From Mesorhabditis belari (lineage: Eukaryota > Nematoda > Chromadorea > Rhabditida > Rhabditidae): a DNA stretch of 64,000 bases. The position numbers and the translations under genes were made by a program. Below the pieces are notes generated by a model that saw only the letters and a list, made by a program, of their open reading frames with translations, was not told the DNA's origin and did no database searches. How positions within the stretch are numbered: the stretch's first letter is position 1; each line of letters starts with the position of its first letter. Shown here piece after piece: positions 44,601-54,530 of this stretch. The DNA lies in assembly GCA_958450365.1 (NCBI GenBank), contig CAUEEP010000760.1, positions 2,092,962 to 2,156,961 of the forward strand, read 5' to 3'.

Positions 44601-45489
44601 GATTTTCAATTAATCATATTTACTGATAAAATTTAAAAGCAATAGACCTTGAAAAATAAGATTTTCTTGTTATTTAATGGCTTCTCTGAGTTGTTCAAGT
44701 GAAAACAGACCAGATTAAGTGAGTTTTGGTGACATTTCTCAAGAATTTTTGCTCTTAAACCGCGTAGAACATATGAAATTCTGTTCATTAACATAATAAA
44801 TTCAATTTGAAAGAGATTTTGACAAGATTGATCTTAAAAATCTTATAAATGGGCACTTACAAAAATCTAAAGTAGCGAAACTCGGCTCTCAACTTTGGAA
44901 GGCTATTTAAAAAAGTTGAAAGCTTGAATCGATTAGATAATGGGCACTGGTTTAGGAGATATATTTAAGATTTAGATCCAGAAAAATCGGAATGATTAAC
45001 CCAATTTTGGCTAATTAAGGCCGTCTGAAGTACGGTGCTATAATTGTCAACCATCCTGTAAGAAAGCTTTGGCCTTTTCTCTTGAAACCCCTTTTCTCCA
45101 GCACTTTTACAGTTAGTTAATCAACAATTTGCATTTTGCGGATTCCATTTCATTCCATTTCATCCAAATTTCCAATAAATCATTTTTCCAGGTTCTCAAT
45201 GCTTCGAGTGGGCGCCAATTCGACGTCACTTTACGGGTTTTCCACAAAATCCTCGGGTTCCATATTTCTCTCAAAAGTGAGCGGTAAGTTTTGCCTAATT
45301 GAAAACGAAATTGAATAGGATATTCGCGGAATAACATTTCCCAATTCTGACTCCAATTCTGACTTCAATTCTTTTTTCCAATTCCATTTTTTCTTTCCTT
45401 TCAATTGGCTCCCAAATTTAGACTTCTGGCCGAGTGATTGCTCACAAACATCATGGCATACTTTTTATGATGGACCCGACGAGTTCTGA
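35632..45489 (+). CDS. Secreted calcineurin-like metallophosphoesterase, interrupted by a mariner
   Basis: Exons: 35632-35704, 35762-35901, 36803-36923, 37292-37374, 40815-about 41009, about 42296-42440 (or -42452), 42524-42606, 42643-42773, 44127-44270, 44319-44345, 45192-45283, 45422-45489 (TGA). Phases agree at every junction that can be fixed. The start ATG gives a signal peptide (MISVFPLFFTILIVLPWLQA), so the product is secreted or lumenal. Metal-site motifs run in the right order: LLMGDPQYH, LIIDGDLTDFGH, LPGLGNHDCDNN, PILINVHQN, VAVFFAHMHQLHQ (the usual GHxH has Ala for Gly), then IPVPFVYVGSVPNN. Such enzymes hydrolyse phosphomono- or diesters with two metal ions; the substrate is unknown. 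Mariner 2 lies between 41,009 and 42,294 with coding frame open right up to both sides and no splice donor before it, so this allele may be broken. Exon 44,319-44,345 is only 27 nt; AATAAA follows at 45,686. Confidence 0.8.
35944..36788. mobile_element. TIR element (ACAGTCGACTCTCTCT ends) with nested insertions
   Basis: Starts ACAGTCGACTCTCTCTTTAACG and ends with the inverted AGAGAGAGTCGACTGT, with repeated CTCTATATAACGGAA subterminal boxes, a pattern common in Tc1/pogo-type MITEs. Nested inside are a complete 234-bp CAGTACTGGACAA MITE (36,043-36,276) and an inverted pair around 36,340-36,660. It lies in the second intron of the phosphoesterase gene and ends 15 bp before exon 3. Confidence 0.8.
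37497..37880. mobile_element. Palindromic MITE in phosphoesterase intron
   Basis: GATCCTTTTTTGCCGTTGGC on the left is mirrored by GTCAACGGCAAAAAAGGACC on the right. AACCCTTCGATTTTGAC and CAAAATCGAAGGGT are internal mirror pairs. Non-coding. Confidence 0.7.
37881..39610. other. Intron 4 interior, no gene established
   Basis: Contains a 16-bp array (AAAATAGTTTAGAAGT, about five copies, 38,262-38,345). Open frames at 38,854-39,147 (minus) and 39,254-39,553 (plus) have no recognisable domain or splice support. A nested gene cannot be excluded. Confidence 0.3.
39611..40149. mobile_element. R3 TIR element, partial copy
   Basis: Carries GACCAAAAAAGGGCAC, TTTTAGCCTATTTTGTAGAG and the terminal CTTATGCATGTACCTAATA (40,130-40,149). 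The left terminal arm is missing. Directly right of its end is a copied ABTB-like exon. Confidence 0.7.
40150..40487 (-). pseudogene. Duplicated ABTB-like exon with flanking introns
   Basis: About 338 bp nearly identical to 12,891-13,227. It includes the complete exon (counterpart of 12,911-12,989, unchanged as far as I can read), its TTCTTTAG acceptor and its GTAAGTC-type donor region. It sits antisense in intron 4 of the phosphoesterase gene, with no neighbouring ABTB-like exons, so it is an orphan. It starts at the terminal sequence of an R3 element, just as at the parent locus. Confidence 0.85.
41010..42293 (-). mobile_element. Mariner element 2, inserted in phosphoesterase coding sequence
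   Basis: The 5' end (right side) has a terminal repeat TTAGGTACTTGCAAAAGAAG on the minus strand, ending at 42,293 next to TA. The matching left terminal repeat is not found, so the 3' end is truncated near 41,010. The transposase frame is largely open on the minus strand (see next entry). Confidence 0.85.
41034..42120 (-). pseudogene. Mariner transposase, defective
   Basis: Starts MTDQKLVLRACLQDFK. It has the mariner helix-turn-helix end SERTCQEWFRRFREGDDSLEDEP, WVPPELSPENK and MLTMDEKWIYFNN (first Asp). At the second catalytic position the text is LLAHNFRVH instead of the usual LLHDNARPH, so the Asp is His. The PPYSPD...SDYHLF block is present twice owing to a roughly 80-base tandem duplication (41,219-41,284 and 41,301-41,355); the upstream version lost the third Asp region. 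C-terminus KCKNIVDNIDKYLLE. Inactive. Confidence 0.9.
42912..43637 (+). mobile_element. Mariner MITE family R2, copy 3, with inserted tandem repeats
   Basis: Ends TTGGGTTGGTGAATTG and CAATTCACCAACCCAA. The left half (42,930-43,205) has an expanded run of about 14 degenerate units (GAGAGATAAGGAACCAAAT) absent from other copies. RGIRKLPVKWAEVVNNN remains at 43,505-43,570. It is located in the intron after exon 42,643-42,773. Confidence 0.85.
43655..43995. mobile_element. Palindromic MITE
   Basis: AAATTCCTTACGTTCTTGGC on the left corresponds to inverted GCCAAGAACGCAAGGAATTT on the right. ACAGTAAAGAAAACGTTC mirrors the outer end at about 43,990. Adjacent to R2 copy 3, same intron. Confidence 0.6.
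44352..45059. mobile_element. Large palindromic MITE (ACAGGGTGG ends)
   Basis: Ends ACAGGGTGGCCC and CCATCCTGT. Long internal arms contain CCAGTGCCCATTATCTAATC and its inverse. It fills the intron after the 27-nt exon of the phosphoesterase gene. Confidence 0.7.
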
Positions 45490-46325
45490 GAGAATATTAC
45501 GTCTTTTTCATTACTCGAATGACCTTAGGTCAAGCTTTTATTGTCAATTGATGAAATTTTCATTGTTCTAGTCTAGAAAAGCGTAGTCTAAAACACAGAT
45601 TTTATTGAATCTCTTGGAATTTTTTTTGCTGTTTTTGTACTTTTCAAATTTTGACTCATTTTTTTTCATTAAACTTTTCTGAAAGAATAAAATTACCTCA
45701 CAAACGTTGATTTGTTGCCTTTTAGTCATTTGAAATGACTAAAATGAGTAATCATTTGAAATTAAATTTTGAATTTCAATTAATTCACATGTTCATCAAT
45801 TCAATTTCAATCAAGATTTGAAAAATTAGAATCTTTCTGAAACACTTTGTGAATGAATTTGAGCATTCTTGATGTAGTTAGTAGATGTAGTTAGTAGTTC
45901 TTGATGTAGTTAGTTAAAAATAATTGCAATTAGCAAAAGAAACTGGAGAAATTTTTGGTTCTTTTTGATTCCGTCTGAATTTGTAGTGTCCACGACGTTT
46001 TGTACTTCCGTTTTGTACTTAAAGTTGACGGTAATTTCGAAAATGTACAGAGAAAAAGGAAAAAGGTCGCATTTCCTTCAATTTTCAATGCAATTTTTGA
46101 TCGAGAAAAAACGTTTCAACGTAACTACAGGAGTTGGAAATTGGAGCGCGCTTTTTTCGGGAAGTTGCTTCGAACTATGATCAGAGGGGCTTAATATACA
46201 TTAGCGCTCAAAGGGATTCGTACATCGTTGCGTTTTTTTGTGTTTAATCAGGAAGAACTTAACCAATCGTCTTAAAACTTTGCAAATGAGTCTAAAATAG
46301 TTTAAAACCAGTGTGTAGGTTACGC
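45490..46325. other. 3' flank of the phosphoesterase gene; no further gene seen
   Basis: AATAAA at 45,686-45,691 is a plausible poly(A) signal about 200 bases after the stop. Open frames of 60-70 codons near 46,000-46,190 have no recognisable domain. Confidence 0.35.
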
Positions 46326-46330
46326 ACGAA

Positions 46331-47120
46331 CCTGAACTAGCGTCCAAATCCGAACTAGCGACCGAACCTGAACTAGCGACCGAACCTGGACTAACGACCG
46401 AACCTGAACTAGCGTCCAAATCCGAACTAGCGTCCAAATCCGAACTAGCGACCGAACCTGAACTAGCGACCGAACCTGAACTAGCGTTCAAATCCGAACT
46501 AGCTTCCGTATCCGAACTAGCGACCGAACCTGAACTAGCGTCCAAATCCGAACTAGCGTCCAAATCCGAACTAGCGCCCGAACCTGAACTAGCGACCGAA
46601 CCTGGACTAACGACCGAACCTGAACTAGCGTCCAAATCCGAACTAGCGTCCAAATCCGAACTAGCGACCGAACCTGAACTAGCGACCGAACCTGAACTAG
46701 CGTTCAAATCCGAACTAGCTTCCGTATCCGAACTAGCGACCGAACCTGAACTAGCGTCCAAATCCGAACTAGCGTCCAAATCCGAACTAGCGCCCGAACC
46801 TGAACTAGCGACCGAACCTGGACTAACGACCGAACCTGAACTAGCGTCCAAATCCGAACGAGCGTCCAAATCCGAACTAGCGACCGAACCTGAACTAGCG
46901 ACCGAACCTGGACTAACGACCGAACCTGAACTAGCGTCCAAATCCGAACTAGCGTCCAAATCCGAACTAGCGACCGAACCTGAACTAGCGACCGAACCTG
47001 AACTAGCGTTCAAATCCGAACTAGCTTCCGTATCCGAACTAGCAACCGAACCGGAACTAGCCACCGAATCCAAACCAGCGACCGAATCCGAACTGGCGAC
47101 CGAACCTGAACTAGCGTCCA
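46331..47120. repeat. 18-bp tandem array with 216-bp higher-order period
   Basis: About 44 units, mainly ACCGAACCTGAACTAGCG and TCCAAATCCGAACTAGCG. The marker variant TTCCGTATCCGAACTAGC recurs 216 bases apart (about 46,502 and 46,718), and again about 308 bases later (17 units). The minus strand is open for about 300 codons (SSGSVA/SSDLDA hexapeptides), but its first possible codon is TTG, not ATG, and no splice chain leads in. I treat it as a satellite, not a gene. Confidence 0.9.
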
Positions 47121-47239
47121 AATCCGAATTCGCTTATGCTCTTATGTGCTTTTGGATTGACTATCTTTGCTACTTTTTGTTTATTATGCGGATTTTGACT
47201 TTCAAAAATGTTATTTACTCCTTAAAATTAATTTTTTCA

Positions 47240-47775
47240 GTTATGGTGAACAAATCTACTCATCGAGATTCGATTATCGAGCTTTTTTCGGAGGGGTTTT
47301 CGGCTAATTGAGATTTCTCGAAGGTTGATGATGGCGAAATCGATCTTTTCTGAGACAATTCGTCGACATAATTATCTTGAAACAACTTCCGATCGATCTG
47401 CCGAAAAGCTACCGTCACAACAAAGAATATCAAGAGGCTCGCGAAAAGCTCCGATACAACCCGATGCAATCTCAACGACAAATGGCCAAGAAATTGAAGA
47501 TTTCCAAAGAATCAATGAGTCGACTCGTGAAAAAACATTTGAACATCAAAGCCTACAAGTTTTCGAAAGCCTAATTTTTCACAATCGATGCCAAAAAGAA
47601 GCACGAAGAAGCACGAAGATTGATCAAAAAATCTGATGCAACGATTCAACGGCATCGATCACTGAAACATCCTTTTTACTGACGAGAAGGTGTTCACCAT
47701 CGAGCAGAATTTGAACACTCAGAACAGCAGGATTTATGCAAAAAGCCAACAAATATCGGCTTAATAAAGCCAACA
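47240..47775 (+). pseudogene. Mariner/Tc1-type transposase relic
   Basis: Begins MVNKSTHRDSIIEL after TTTTTTCAG. It continues in shifted frames with EKLRYNPMQSQRQMAKKLKI and SRLVKKHLNIKAYKFSKA (helix-turn-helix and linker of mariner relatives). Later DAKKKHEEARRLIK and TDEKVFTIEQNLN-type text follow. Several stops and frameshifts show decay. The start resembles the fragment at 55,679. Confidence 0.65.
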
Positions 47776-48828
47776 TTTGTTCTAATCACCTACTCATAGC
47801 TTTATGAACTTTTTGCCAAATATTTGTTTGTCATTCACATTCAAATATCTCTTTTTGAATCCTTCGAAAAACCAACTCCTTCTTTTACAGGGCCAAGAAG
47901 ATCGAAATGTCGTCAAAGTCGTTTTTGTCTTCGACAAAGTTTATTATTTGTTTAACCTTTTGCTAGTACTTTTATCCTTATCTATATTTAGCTCTCTAAT
48001 CTCTTTTTGTGTCTAAAAATAATTTCCATTATAAGGTTAACCACCCAGCCTCACCCGCTGAATGAATTCAATTCTCGAATATTTGAAAATTTTCTGTATT
48101 TTCCTCCGTCATCAATGGTACAATGCGTCGAAAATTGCCCGAGAAAAGATCTCAGAAAACAGGCGGAGGAAACATGAATTTTCCTTGTCGTGCTAAGAAA
48201 ATAAATGTCGTACCAAGAAAATAAATAAAATAATTGAAATGGATTTCGAGGGGAAAAGAAAAAAATGAGTGAGAAAGGAGATATTTCTGGATACTCTTGC
48301 GTACTCATTTCTGACGCCATTTTATTGGTCTTCGACTCACCTGAAAGAAGAGAATAGAAGTGAGAAAAGTGAAGGTAGAGGAACATTTTTGAGTGGATAA
48401 GGGAATTATGAATAAAATGATATCCTAGAGTTGTACATATCTTAAAGTTGAACTCTAAAGTTAGTGGCTGAAGTAAAAGGCTGAAGTAAAAGGCTGAAAT
48501 AAGTAGGTTTTTGGCCGAAATCCCCAGTAAACTGATTCGAGACCTTGCTTCTGAAGTTGAGAATCAGAGATTCATCTTTCAATCAAGATTTTAGAAGCTT
48601 GAACATTTTCCATGATAATTAATTTCATTGGTCATTTCATTGATCATTTGCTTTCTCATTAAAGCTTTGAACTTTCCAATCCGGCTTTTACACTTTGACT
48701 CTGTTCTTCATTTCCATTCAAATCACTAGATTCTGGTCAAAAATCGGACACGAACCTCTCCCAAATCATTTTTTCGTTCTATTAAGTTTGTGAGTAATTC
48801 TTTTCATTTCTTTTTATACTTCCGTTGA
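47776..48828. other. No gene established
   Basis: A minus-strand frame 48,051-48,386 has an acceptor-like TCTTCTTTCAG before KMASEMSTQEYPEIS, but nothing recognisable follows. The rest is AT-rich. Confidence 0.25.
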
Positions 48829-49884
48829 AAAACAACAACAAACAAACAACAAACAAACAACAAACAAACAACAAACAAACAACAAACAAACAACAAACAA
48901 ACAACAAACAAACAACAAACAAACAACAAACAAACAACAAACAAACAACAAACAAACAACAAACAAACAACAAACAAACAACAAACAAACAACAAACAAA
49001 CAACAAACAAACAACAAACAAACAACAAACAAACAACAAACAAACAACAAACAAACAACAAACAAACAACAAACAAACAACAAACAAACAACAAACAAAC
49101 AACAAACAAACAACAAACAAACAACAAACAAACAACAAACAAACAACAAACAAACAACAAACAAACAACAAACAAACAACAAACAAACAACAAACAAACA
49201 ACAAACAAACAACAAACAAACAACAAACAAACAACAAACAAACAACAAACAAACAACAAACAAACAACAAACAAACAACAAACAAACAACAAACAAACAA
49301 CAAACAAACAACAAACAAACAACAAACAAACAACAAACAAACAACAAACAAACAACAAACAAACAACAAACAAACAACAAACAAACAACAAACAAACAAC
49401 AAACAAACAACAAACAAACAACAAACAAACAACAAACAAACAACAAACAAACAACAAACAAACAACAAACAAACAACAAACAAACAACAAACAAACAACA
49501 AACAAACAACAAACAAACAACAAACAAACAACAAACAAACAACAAACAAACAACAAACAAACAACAAACAAACAACAAACAAACAACAAACAAACAACAA
49601 ACAAACAACAAACAAACAACAAACAAACAACAAACAAACAACAAACAAACAACAAACAAACAACAAACAAACAACAAACAAACAACAAACAAACAACAAA
49701 CAAACAACAAACAAACAACAAACAAACAACAAACAAACAACAAACAAACAACAAACAAACAACAAACAAACAACAAACAAACAACAAACAAACAACAAAC
49801 AAACAACAAACAAACAACAAACAAACAACAAACAAACAACAAACAAACAACAAACAAACAACAAACAAACAACAACAACAAATT
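48829..49884. repeat. 11-bp tandem array (AAACAAACAAC)n, about 96 copies
   Basis: Roughly 1,050 bases of nearly perfect 11-mer. Because 11 is not a multiple of 3 and no rotation contains a stop on either strand, every frame is open through the array. The resulting frames of about 350-380 codons (Asn/Lys/Gln/Thr-rich plus; Leu/Phe/Val/Cys-rich minus) are artefacts of composition. Confidence 0.97.
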
Positions 49885-50199
49885 TACCAATTAATCTATA
49901 CCATAAAACTTCTAATATACGTAAATGTACGTCTATTTTTCAAGTACCCTTTAGAGTGTACTATTAGAGCATGTCTGTTAGAGCATGTACATCTAATAGA
50001 GCATGTACGTATATTTTATAAAGTTGTGATTCAAACCACATCAAAATAAAAATGGTAATAACCAAAGATTCCAAATACAACAAATATTTTTAACGTTTGA
50101 TTCATAAATAATTGAATAAGTAAAGCAATAAATACAAAAAATAACAACAACAGTAAATCAAATTTAAAACGTTATCATCCATGCTTTCATTGGTATCCA

Positions 50200-50702
50200 G
50201 ATCATTGAATTCCATTCCCTGGAGAAGTTCTTCGGTTTCGGCAAGGCTAGCAGACGTCCGTTCATTTCCAGGAGTAGTGTTTAATTCAATCGACGCTTCC
50301 GAATCATCGTGAATGTCCTCGTCATCCTTTCAAAGATCAAGATTGTTCATTAAGTTCAAGAAAGCATCGTTTCTAGCTTTCCAAAGCTTGTTGGCACCTC
50401 CTGGGACAGCTCCATCGGTTTTGAAACAGTGAATTTGGTCCTTCTAATCCGTCTTTCGTCCGCCTCCTTTCAATCGCTTTGCATAGTTATTTTTTGTGAG
50501 CAGACGTTCTTGTTGTTTCCGCCACTCGAAAATTGTTGAGCTGGCGACTCAAAACTTTTCGACAGCTTTCTTATTCGACGTTTTGTTTTGACAAACTCAA
50601 TGGCTTCCAATTTGAACGCAGTCGAAAAAAGAGCGCCTCTTCTTGAAGTCCTCTTTTTGAAGTCCTCTTTTTGAAGTCCTCTTCTGCATTTGAAGAATCC
50701 AT
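50200..50702 (-). pseudogene. Pogo-family transposase N-terminal region, broken
   Basis: ATG at 50,702 reads MDSSNAEEDFKK, a small duplicated FKKRTSK stretch, then FSTAFKLEAIEFVKTKRR. In shifted frames it continues to FEWRKQQERLLTKN and KRLKGGGRKTD. That order matches the Psq/pogo helix-turn-helix and the GGGRK linker before a CENP-B-like domain. No DDE catalytic domain follows. Confidence 0.65.
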
Positions 50703-50820
50703 CCCTAAAAAAAGAGAATATTATTGAAAACTTGAAAATAAGCATAGATAAATTCTTATTTTAGTTAAATATATTAAAAAATGAACATAATTAACAATTA
50801 AATTAACCCAAGCATGTACC

Positions 50821-51088
50821 TACCGTAAATACTGTAATAGTATCCCACCCCCTCGTACAGTCGCGTAGTCGCAAAAGTTTTTTAGTATTTCATTTGTTTC
50901 GAAGCGCTCATACTTTCAAAAAATGCGCCTTTGGGATCAAAAAATAGCTGAAATTCAGGGCTATTTTTTGATACCTAAGCGCGCATTGTAGCATAAACCA
51001 GTGTCGAGAAAAACGCGTCCAAAGCTAGACTACGCAACACTCCGCACCGTCATTATGGGGGTGGGGTACTATTACAGTGTTTACGGTA
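50821..51088. mobile_element. 268-bp TIR MITE (TACCGTAAATACTGTAATAG), nested copy
   Basis: Ends TACCGTAAATACTGTAATAG and CTATTACAGTGTTTACGGTA. A second copy enters the right edge of the window at 63,901. Confidence 0.8.
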
Positions 51089-51307
51089 TGTAACATAAAA
51101 CTTTATAAAGATTAAATTCTTAAAAAATGACTACGCAACAACATCACATTTGTAAAAATGCATTAGAGAAAAGTTGCACTCAAAGAGCGATACAAATGCG
51201 ATTTAAGAAAGAGTTTATTGAAAAGAGCGCGATTTAGAAAGGAGGATACATTTATTGGAGCATCTACGTCTAATAGAGCATCTACGTCTATTAGAAGTTT
51301 TACGGTA

Positions 51308-52134
51308 GATCTCCTCTACTACTATACATCTCTTTTGTATTATAGATTTTATTGAACACAGAAAAGACAAGACACAAGACACAAGACACAACCTAATATG
51401 AGTTCCCAGACGAAATTTCCCGATCATTCATCACACATTGAAAAATAAGAATTCACACGTATGAGCGAAAGGATCACACACAAAAAAATCGCCCCCAATC
51501 TCGCTGATGGAGAAAAACCGGTGAATTTTTGCCGGATTTTCGTTCATTTCTCCATTTCCAATGATGACTTCAACCTTTCTAAGCCTCAAATCTTTTCAAT
51601 CAAAAATCTTTTCTCGGATTTGAGAGAGTAGCTGCAAAAACAGCTGCAAAAAATTTTCCGTCACTTTTCCCCCATAAAAAAAATGAACTGTGGAGGCGGT
51701 TGTGCGCCTTTTTCACAGCCATCCGAAAATTTCCGGTGACCCAAAAACGCGCAAAAAAAACTTTGTCCGAAAATTCATGAATAGCCTCTGATGGGCTAAT
51801 TTCCTGTAAAAAAAATTGCGGAAATTTCCCATCATTTGCACGAATTTTTTGTTTACCTCTCGGGGATACGATAGCTCTTTTTGTAAAGTTTGAACTTTGT
51901 GCAAAATGATTGAGCTATTTGGGCCAGTTTAGCTTTTTGCAGCTTGTAAAGATTGCTAGATTTATGAAAAAAAAACGGACAGACACTTCCCATTTATATA
52001 TAGTAGATTATTTTTGTCAAATCATAGATTTTCAGTTGACGAATTACATACACCGTTCAATTTCACAGTTATAAAGTTATTCTTTCAAAAATTTCGACTA
52101 AAATTCCTAATATTTGAGTCTTTTAATTGAATTT
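51308..52134. other. No gene recognised
   Basis: AT-rich sequence with a short GACACAAGACACAA tandem (about 51,368-51,390) and a GGACAGACACTTCC motif with a TATATAGTAGAT tail near 51,975-52,010. That tail also occurs near 13,540 and 6470, suggesting another transposon end. Confidence 0.3.
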
Positions 52135-52136
52135 AT

Positions 52137-52887
52137 TAGATGCATGCATAAGAAATACGGATTTCAACATTTTCATAAATTTCCAACGATAGAAACCTGA
52201 TATCGATGAATGTTATAAACTATTTGAAAGTTGTAAATCTCCTCTACAAAATAGGCTAAAATGTGTTTCAATTGATCGAACCATTGAAGAAATTTCGAGG
52301 GCGAAATGCGAGTGACCAAAAAAGGAATCGAGTCACTTTAGGGACAAGTTTAGTGTGGTCAAAATAGAGTTGGCTTCCCTTTTTGAAAACCCCACTTTCA
52401 CAAGAGTTCGGTTTTGACTATATAGTGGAAAATGAGCGCCTTAAAATATCATTTAAAATAATTAAGAGTTGGGATCATTTCATGGGAAAACTTTGTTTCT
52501 GCAATAATTTTTCTTTTTTTTTTTTTGACAATTTTGATGGTTTTGAACTTACGCTCTATCTAAATTTCTGTAAATGCATTTCCGTTAGTCTTCTTTAATG
52601 AATTAACATATAGTTATCCTTTTTTTTAAATCTTCAATTTTGGGAAGCTAACTCTATTTTGACCACACTAAACTTATCCCTAAAGTGACTCGACTCCTTT
52701 TTTGGTCACTCGTATTTCGCCCTTGAAATTTCTACAATGGTTCGATCAATTGAAACACGTTTTAGCCTATTTTGTAGAGGAGATTTACAACTTTCAAATA
52801 GTTTATAACATTCATCGATATCAGATTTCTATCGTTGGAAATTTATGAGAATATTGAAATCCGCATTTCTTATGCATGTACCTAATA
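52137..52887. mobile_element. R3 TIR element, most complete copy
   Basis: Left end TTAGATGCATGCATAAGAAATACGG, right end the inverse GCATTTCTTATGCATGTACCTAA. Arms of about 240 bases are inverted around a shared centre that holds ACCCCACTTTCACAAGAGTT. It flanks a short poly-T at 52,508. No open transposase frame is seen. Confidence 0.75.
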
Positions 52888-52889
52888 GT

Positions 52890-53480
52890 TAAGAATGTAG
52901 CCTCTTTTTCTTCTAAAATTTGTCTCTTCGAAACCTCATCAAGTTAAAGATCTCACTTACTTTCTAGACATTTGCTAATTACCAATTACCTTTTGACCTC
53001 ACTTCCGAAACTCCAAACTCTGAAATTTCCGCATTCAACCTTTTCACGTGAAAATCATTATGATTCGGAAAAGGTGATCAAATATTTGAAATTTTTATTC
53101 CTTGTACTTGAGGTGAAATCCCGAGAGACGGATTTTCAAGAGAATTGCGAGAAAAGCGAATTGCGTATTGCTTTCTGATGACAACTTTGCCCAATTAGAT
53201 ACACTTTTCGCTGATAAACAACGAAAAAGTTTTGAAGTTTCAGAAATTTGCCAAATCACGAGGTTTTGGAGAATTTTTTAGCAGCTTCTGTCTATGAGTT
53301 AACAATCCTTTTAGACCAAATCAAACAAAGCTAAGCCAGGGCCGAGGTTTTAGGCAAAATTTAGCCAAATCCAACAGTAAGCTTAAAATTCTAAAAAAGA
53401 TATCAATTAAAAGCCATTGGCTTTAACTTGGCTTGGCTAGCTATAGTTTTTGGGTTTTTTGGAACAGCCATGCTGTAACA
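52890..53480. other. No gene established
   Basis: A plus-strand stretch near 52,990-53,050 (LPFDLTSETPNSEISAF, then a stop) and a 68-codon frame at 52,972-53,178 look mildly coding-like. There is no recognised domain or splice chain. Confidence 0.25.
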
Positions 53481-53482
53481 GT

Positions 53483-53524
53483 TTGAATTCGGCTGGTAAG
53501 TGAGCGCTTACCAGCCGAATTCAA
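53483..53524. repeat. Perfect 18-bp inverted repeat with 6-nt loop
   Basis: TTGAATTCGGCTGGTAAG, loop TGAGCG, then the exact inverse. Each arm contains the same exon-end/donor sequence (GGCTG|GTAAG), so a splice donor is present on both strands. It lies at the 3' border of the minus-strand frame 53,509-53,726. Confidence 0.95.
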
Positions 53525-53726
53525 GACCGAGGATTTTCCTATAGTCTTTTCTTTGGAAATAATTTGCGAACTCTTTCCAATTGTTATCGTTAGGTATAGA
53601 ATCTTTTTCTGGGCAGCGTTCGAAATTTGTATGCTCCTCGATAAGGTCAAAAGTGTCCATAATTGCGGCATGGCTTGCAACTGAGGTGTTTGTTGGCATT
53701 CGGCATTTCTTTATCTCTTCGTCCAT
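53509..53726 (-). CDS. Unrecognised exon-like open frame (72 aa)
   Basis: ATG at 53,726 follows a TTTATTTTAG acceptor-like site. The product is acidic and hydrophilic: MDEEIKKCRMPTNT, EEHTNFERCPEKD, NWKEFANYFQRKD. It ends either at a stop at 53,509 or at a donor GGCTG|GTAAGC at 53,511/53,512. In another frame the same DNA reads HLSCKPCRNYGHF, which hints at a zinc-knuckle with a frameshift, so this may be a broken retroelement or host gene. No firm identity. Confidence 0.3.
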
Positions 53727-53754
53727 CTACTAAAATAAATAAGTCAATAAAAAA

Positions 53755-54530
53755 ATATTCATGGGGGATTCACTTTCAAGCAAATTCGAGAGTTCGAGAA
53801 TTCGAGAGTTCCCCCAATTCACTCCTTGAAAATAGACCAAATAAGCTTTAAGTTTTAATAGTATTCACTTGATTACCGTATTTTCTCTAATAGTAGTGCA
53901 CCCGGCGGAGCCGAGTTGATAACTATTTTATGGTTTCCAGGCTTTTGCAGAAGCTCAACACTCAAATCCCCCACTAGATCTCATCGTCAGCTACATTTTC
54001 CGACCCCACATCGATAGGTTCTGATAAGCGGTTCTCGAGATTTCGAGCAATTTAGGCAACGCTCAGGGTGCACTACTATTAGAGAGAATACGGTAGTCAG
54101 AAAGTCATGTATTTAAGCGCAAAGTTCCCTGATTGACTCAATTTTTGTCCTCATTACTTTGATTCAACTGTTACTGTGAGTCATTCAACTGTTACTTCAA
54201 CTGTTACTCATTCAACTGTTACTTGATAGTCATTTAACTGTTACAATTTAGGCAAGGCTCAGGGTGCACTACTATTAGAGAGAATACGGTAATCAAGTGA
54301 ATACTAATACAAGCGAATACTAAACTTAAAGCATATTTGGTCTATTTTCAAGGAGTGAATTGGGGGAACTCTCGAATTTGCTTTAAAGTGAACCCAAATT
54401 GATTTAAAAAGATGGAAAATTGAACAATAAACACTTTTTATTTAGAGCAAACCATAGATTAATTGATGAATTTGTTATTTTTTACGAAAAGGAACGAAAA
54501 GACTTTCTGGACAGCCTAATACATCAAAAC
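53755..54530. mobile_element. R1-related foldback with nested MITE
   Basis: TCCCCCAATTCACTCCTTGA (53,809-53,828) is inverted at about 54,345-54,364. The right side ends with R1 sequence (AGGAACGAAAAGACTTTCTGG near 54,490). The TACCGTATTTTCTCTAATAG MITE occupies 53,874-54,095, and its right end is repeated at 54,240-54,292. Between are ATTCAACTGTTACT repeats (54,165-54,245). Confidence 0.65.

Larger units (their letters stand above)
49899..51307. mobile_element. Pogo-type element with terminal repeats CCATAAAACTTCTAAT
   Basis: TA then CCATAAAACTTCTAATATACG at the left. Inverted ATTAGAAGTTTTACGG then TA at the right (to 51,307). The terminal regions contain repeated TAATAGAGCAT(G/C)TACGT boxes on both sides. 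The interior has a decayed pogo-like DNA-binding region on the minus strand and a nested MITE at 50,821-51,088. Confidence 0.7.

Noticed and set aside
46201..47121. 306-codon minus-strand frame as a mucin- or silk-like gene
   Set aside because: The first codon is TTG, there is no signal peptide or upstream exon, and the sequence is an 18-bp satellite with tail codons from random DNA. Kept as a finding, not as a gene.
48829..49884. CRISPR-like or telomeric array
   Set aside because: It is a continuous tandem repeat without spacers and the unit is not TTAGGC. The genome is eukaryotic. Other arrays (6.6, 27.0, 61.1 kb) are likewise simple tandem repeats.
48782..49967. Four overlapping open frames of about 350-380 codons, low-complexity proteins
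   Set aside because: They are a direct consequence of the stop-free 11-bp unit; all frames on both strands are open and no splice or start context supports any of them.
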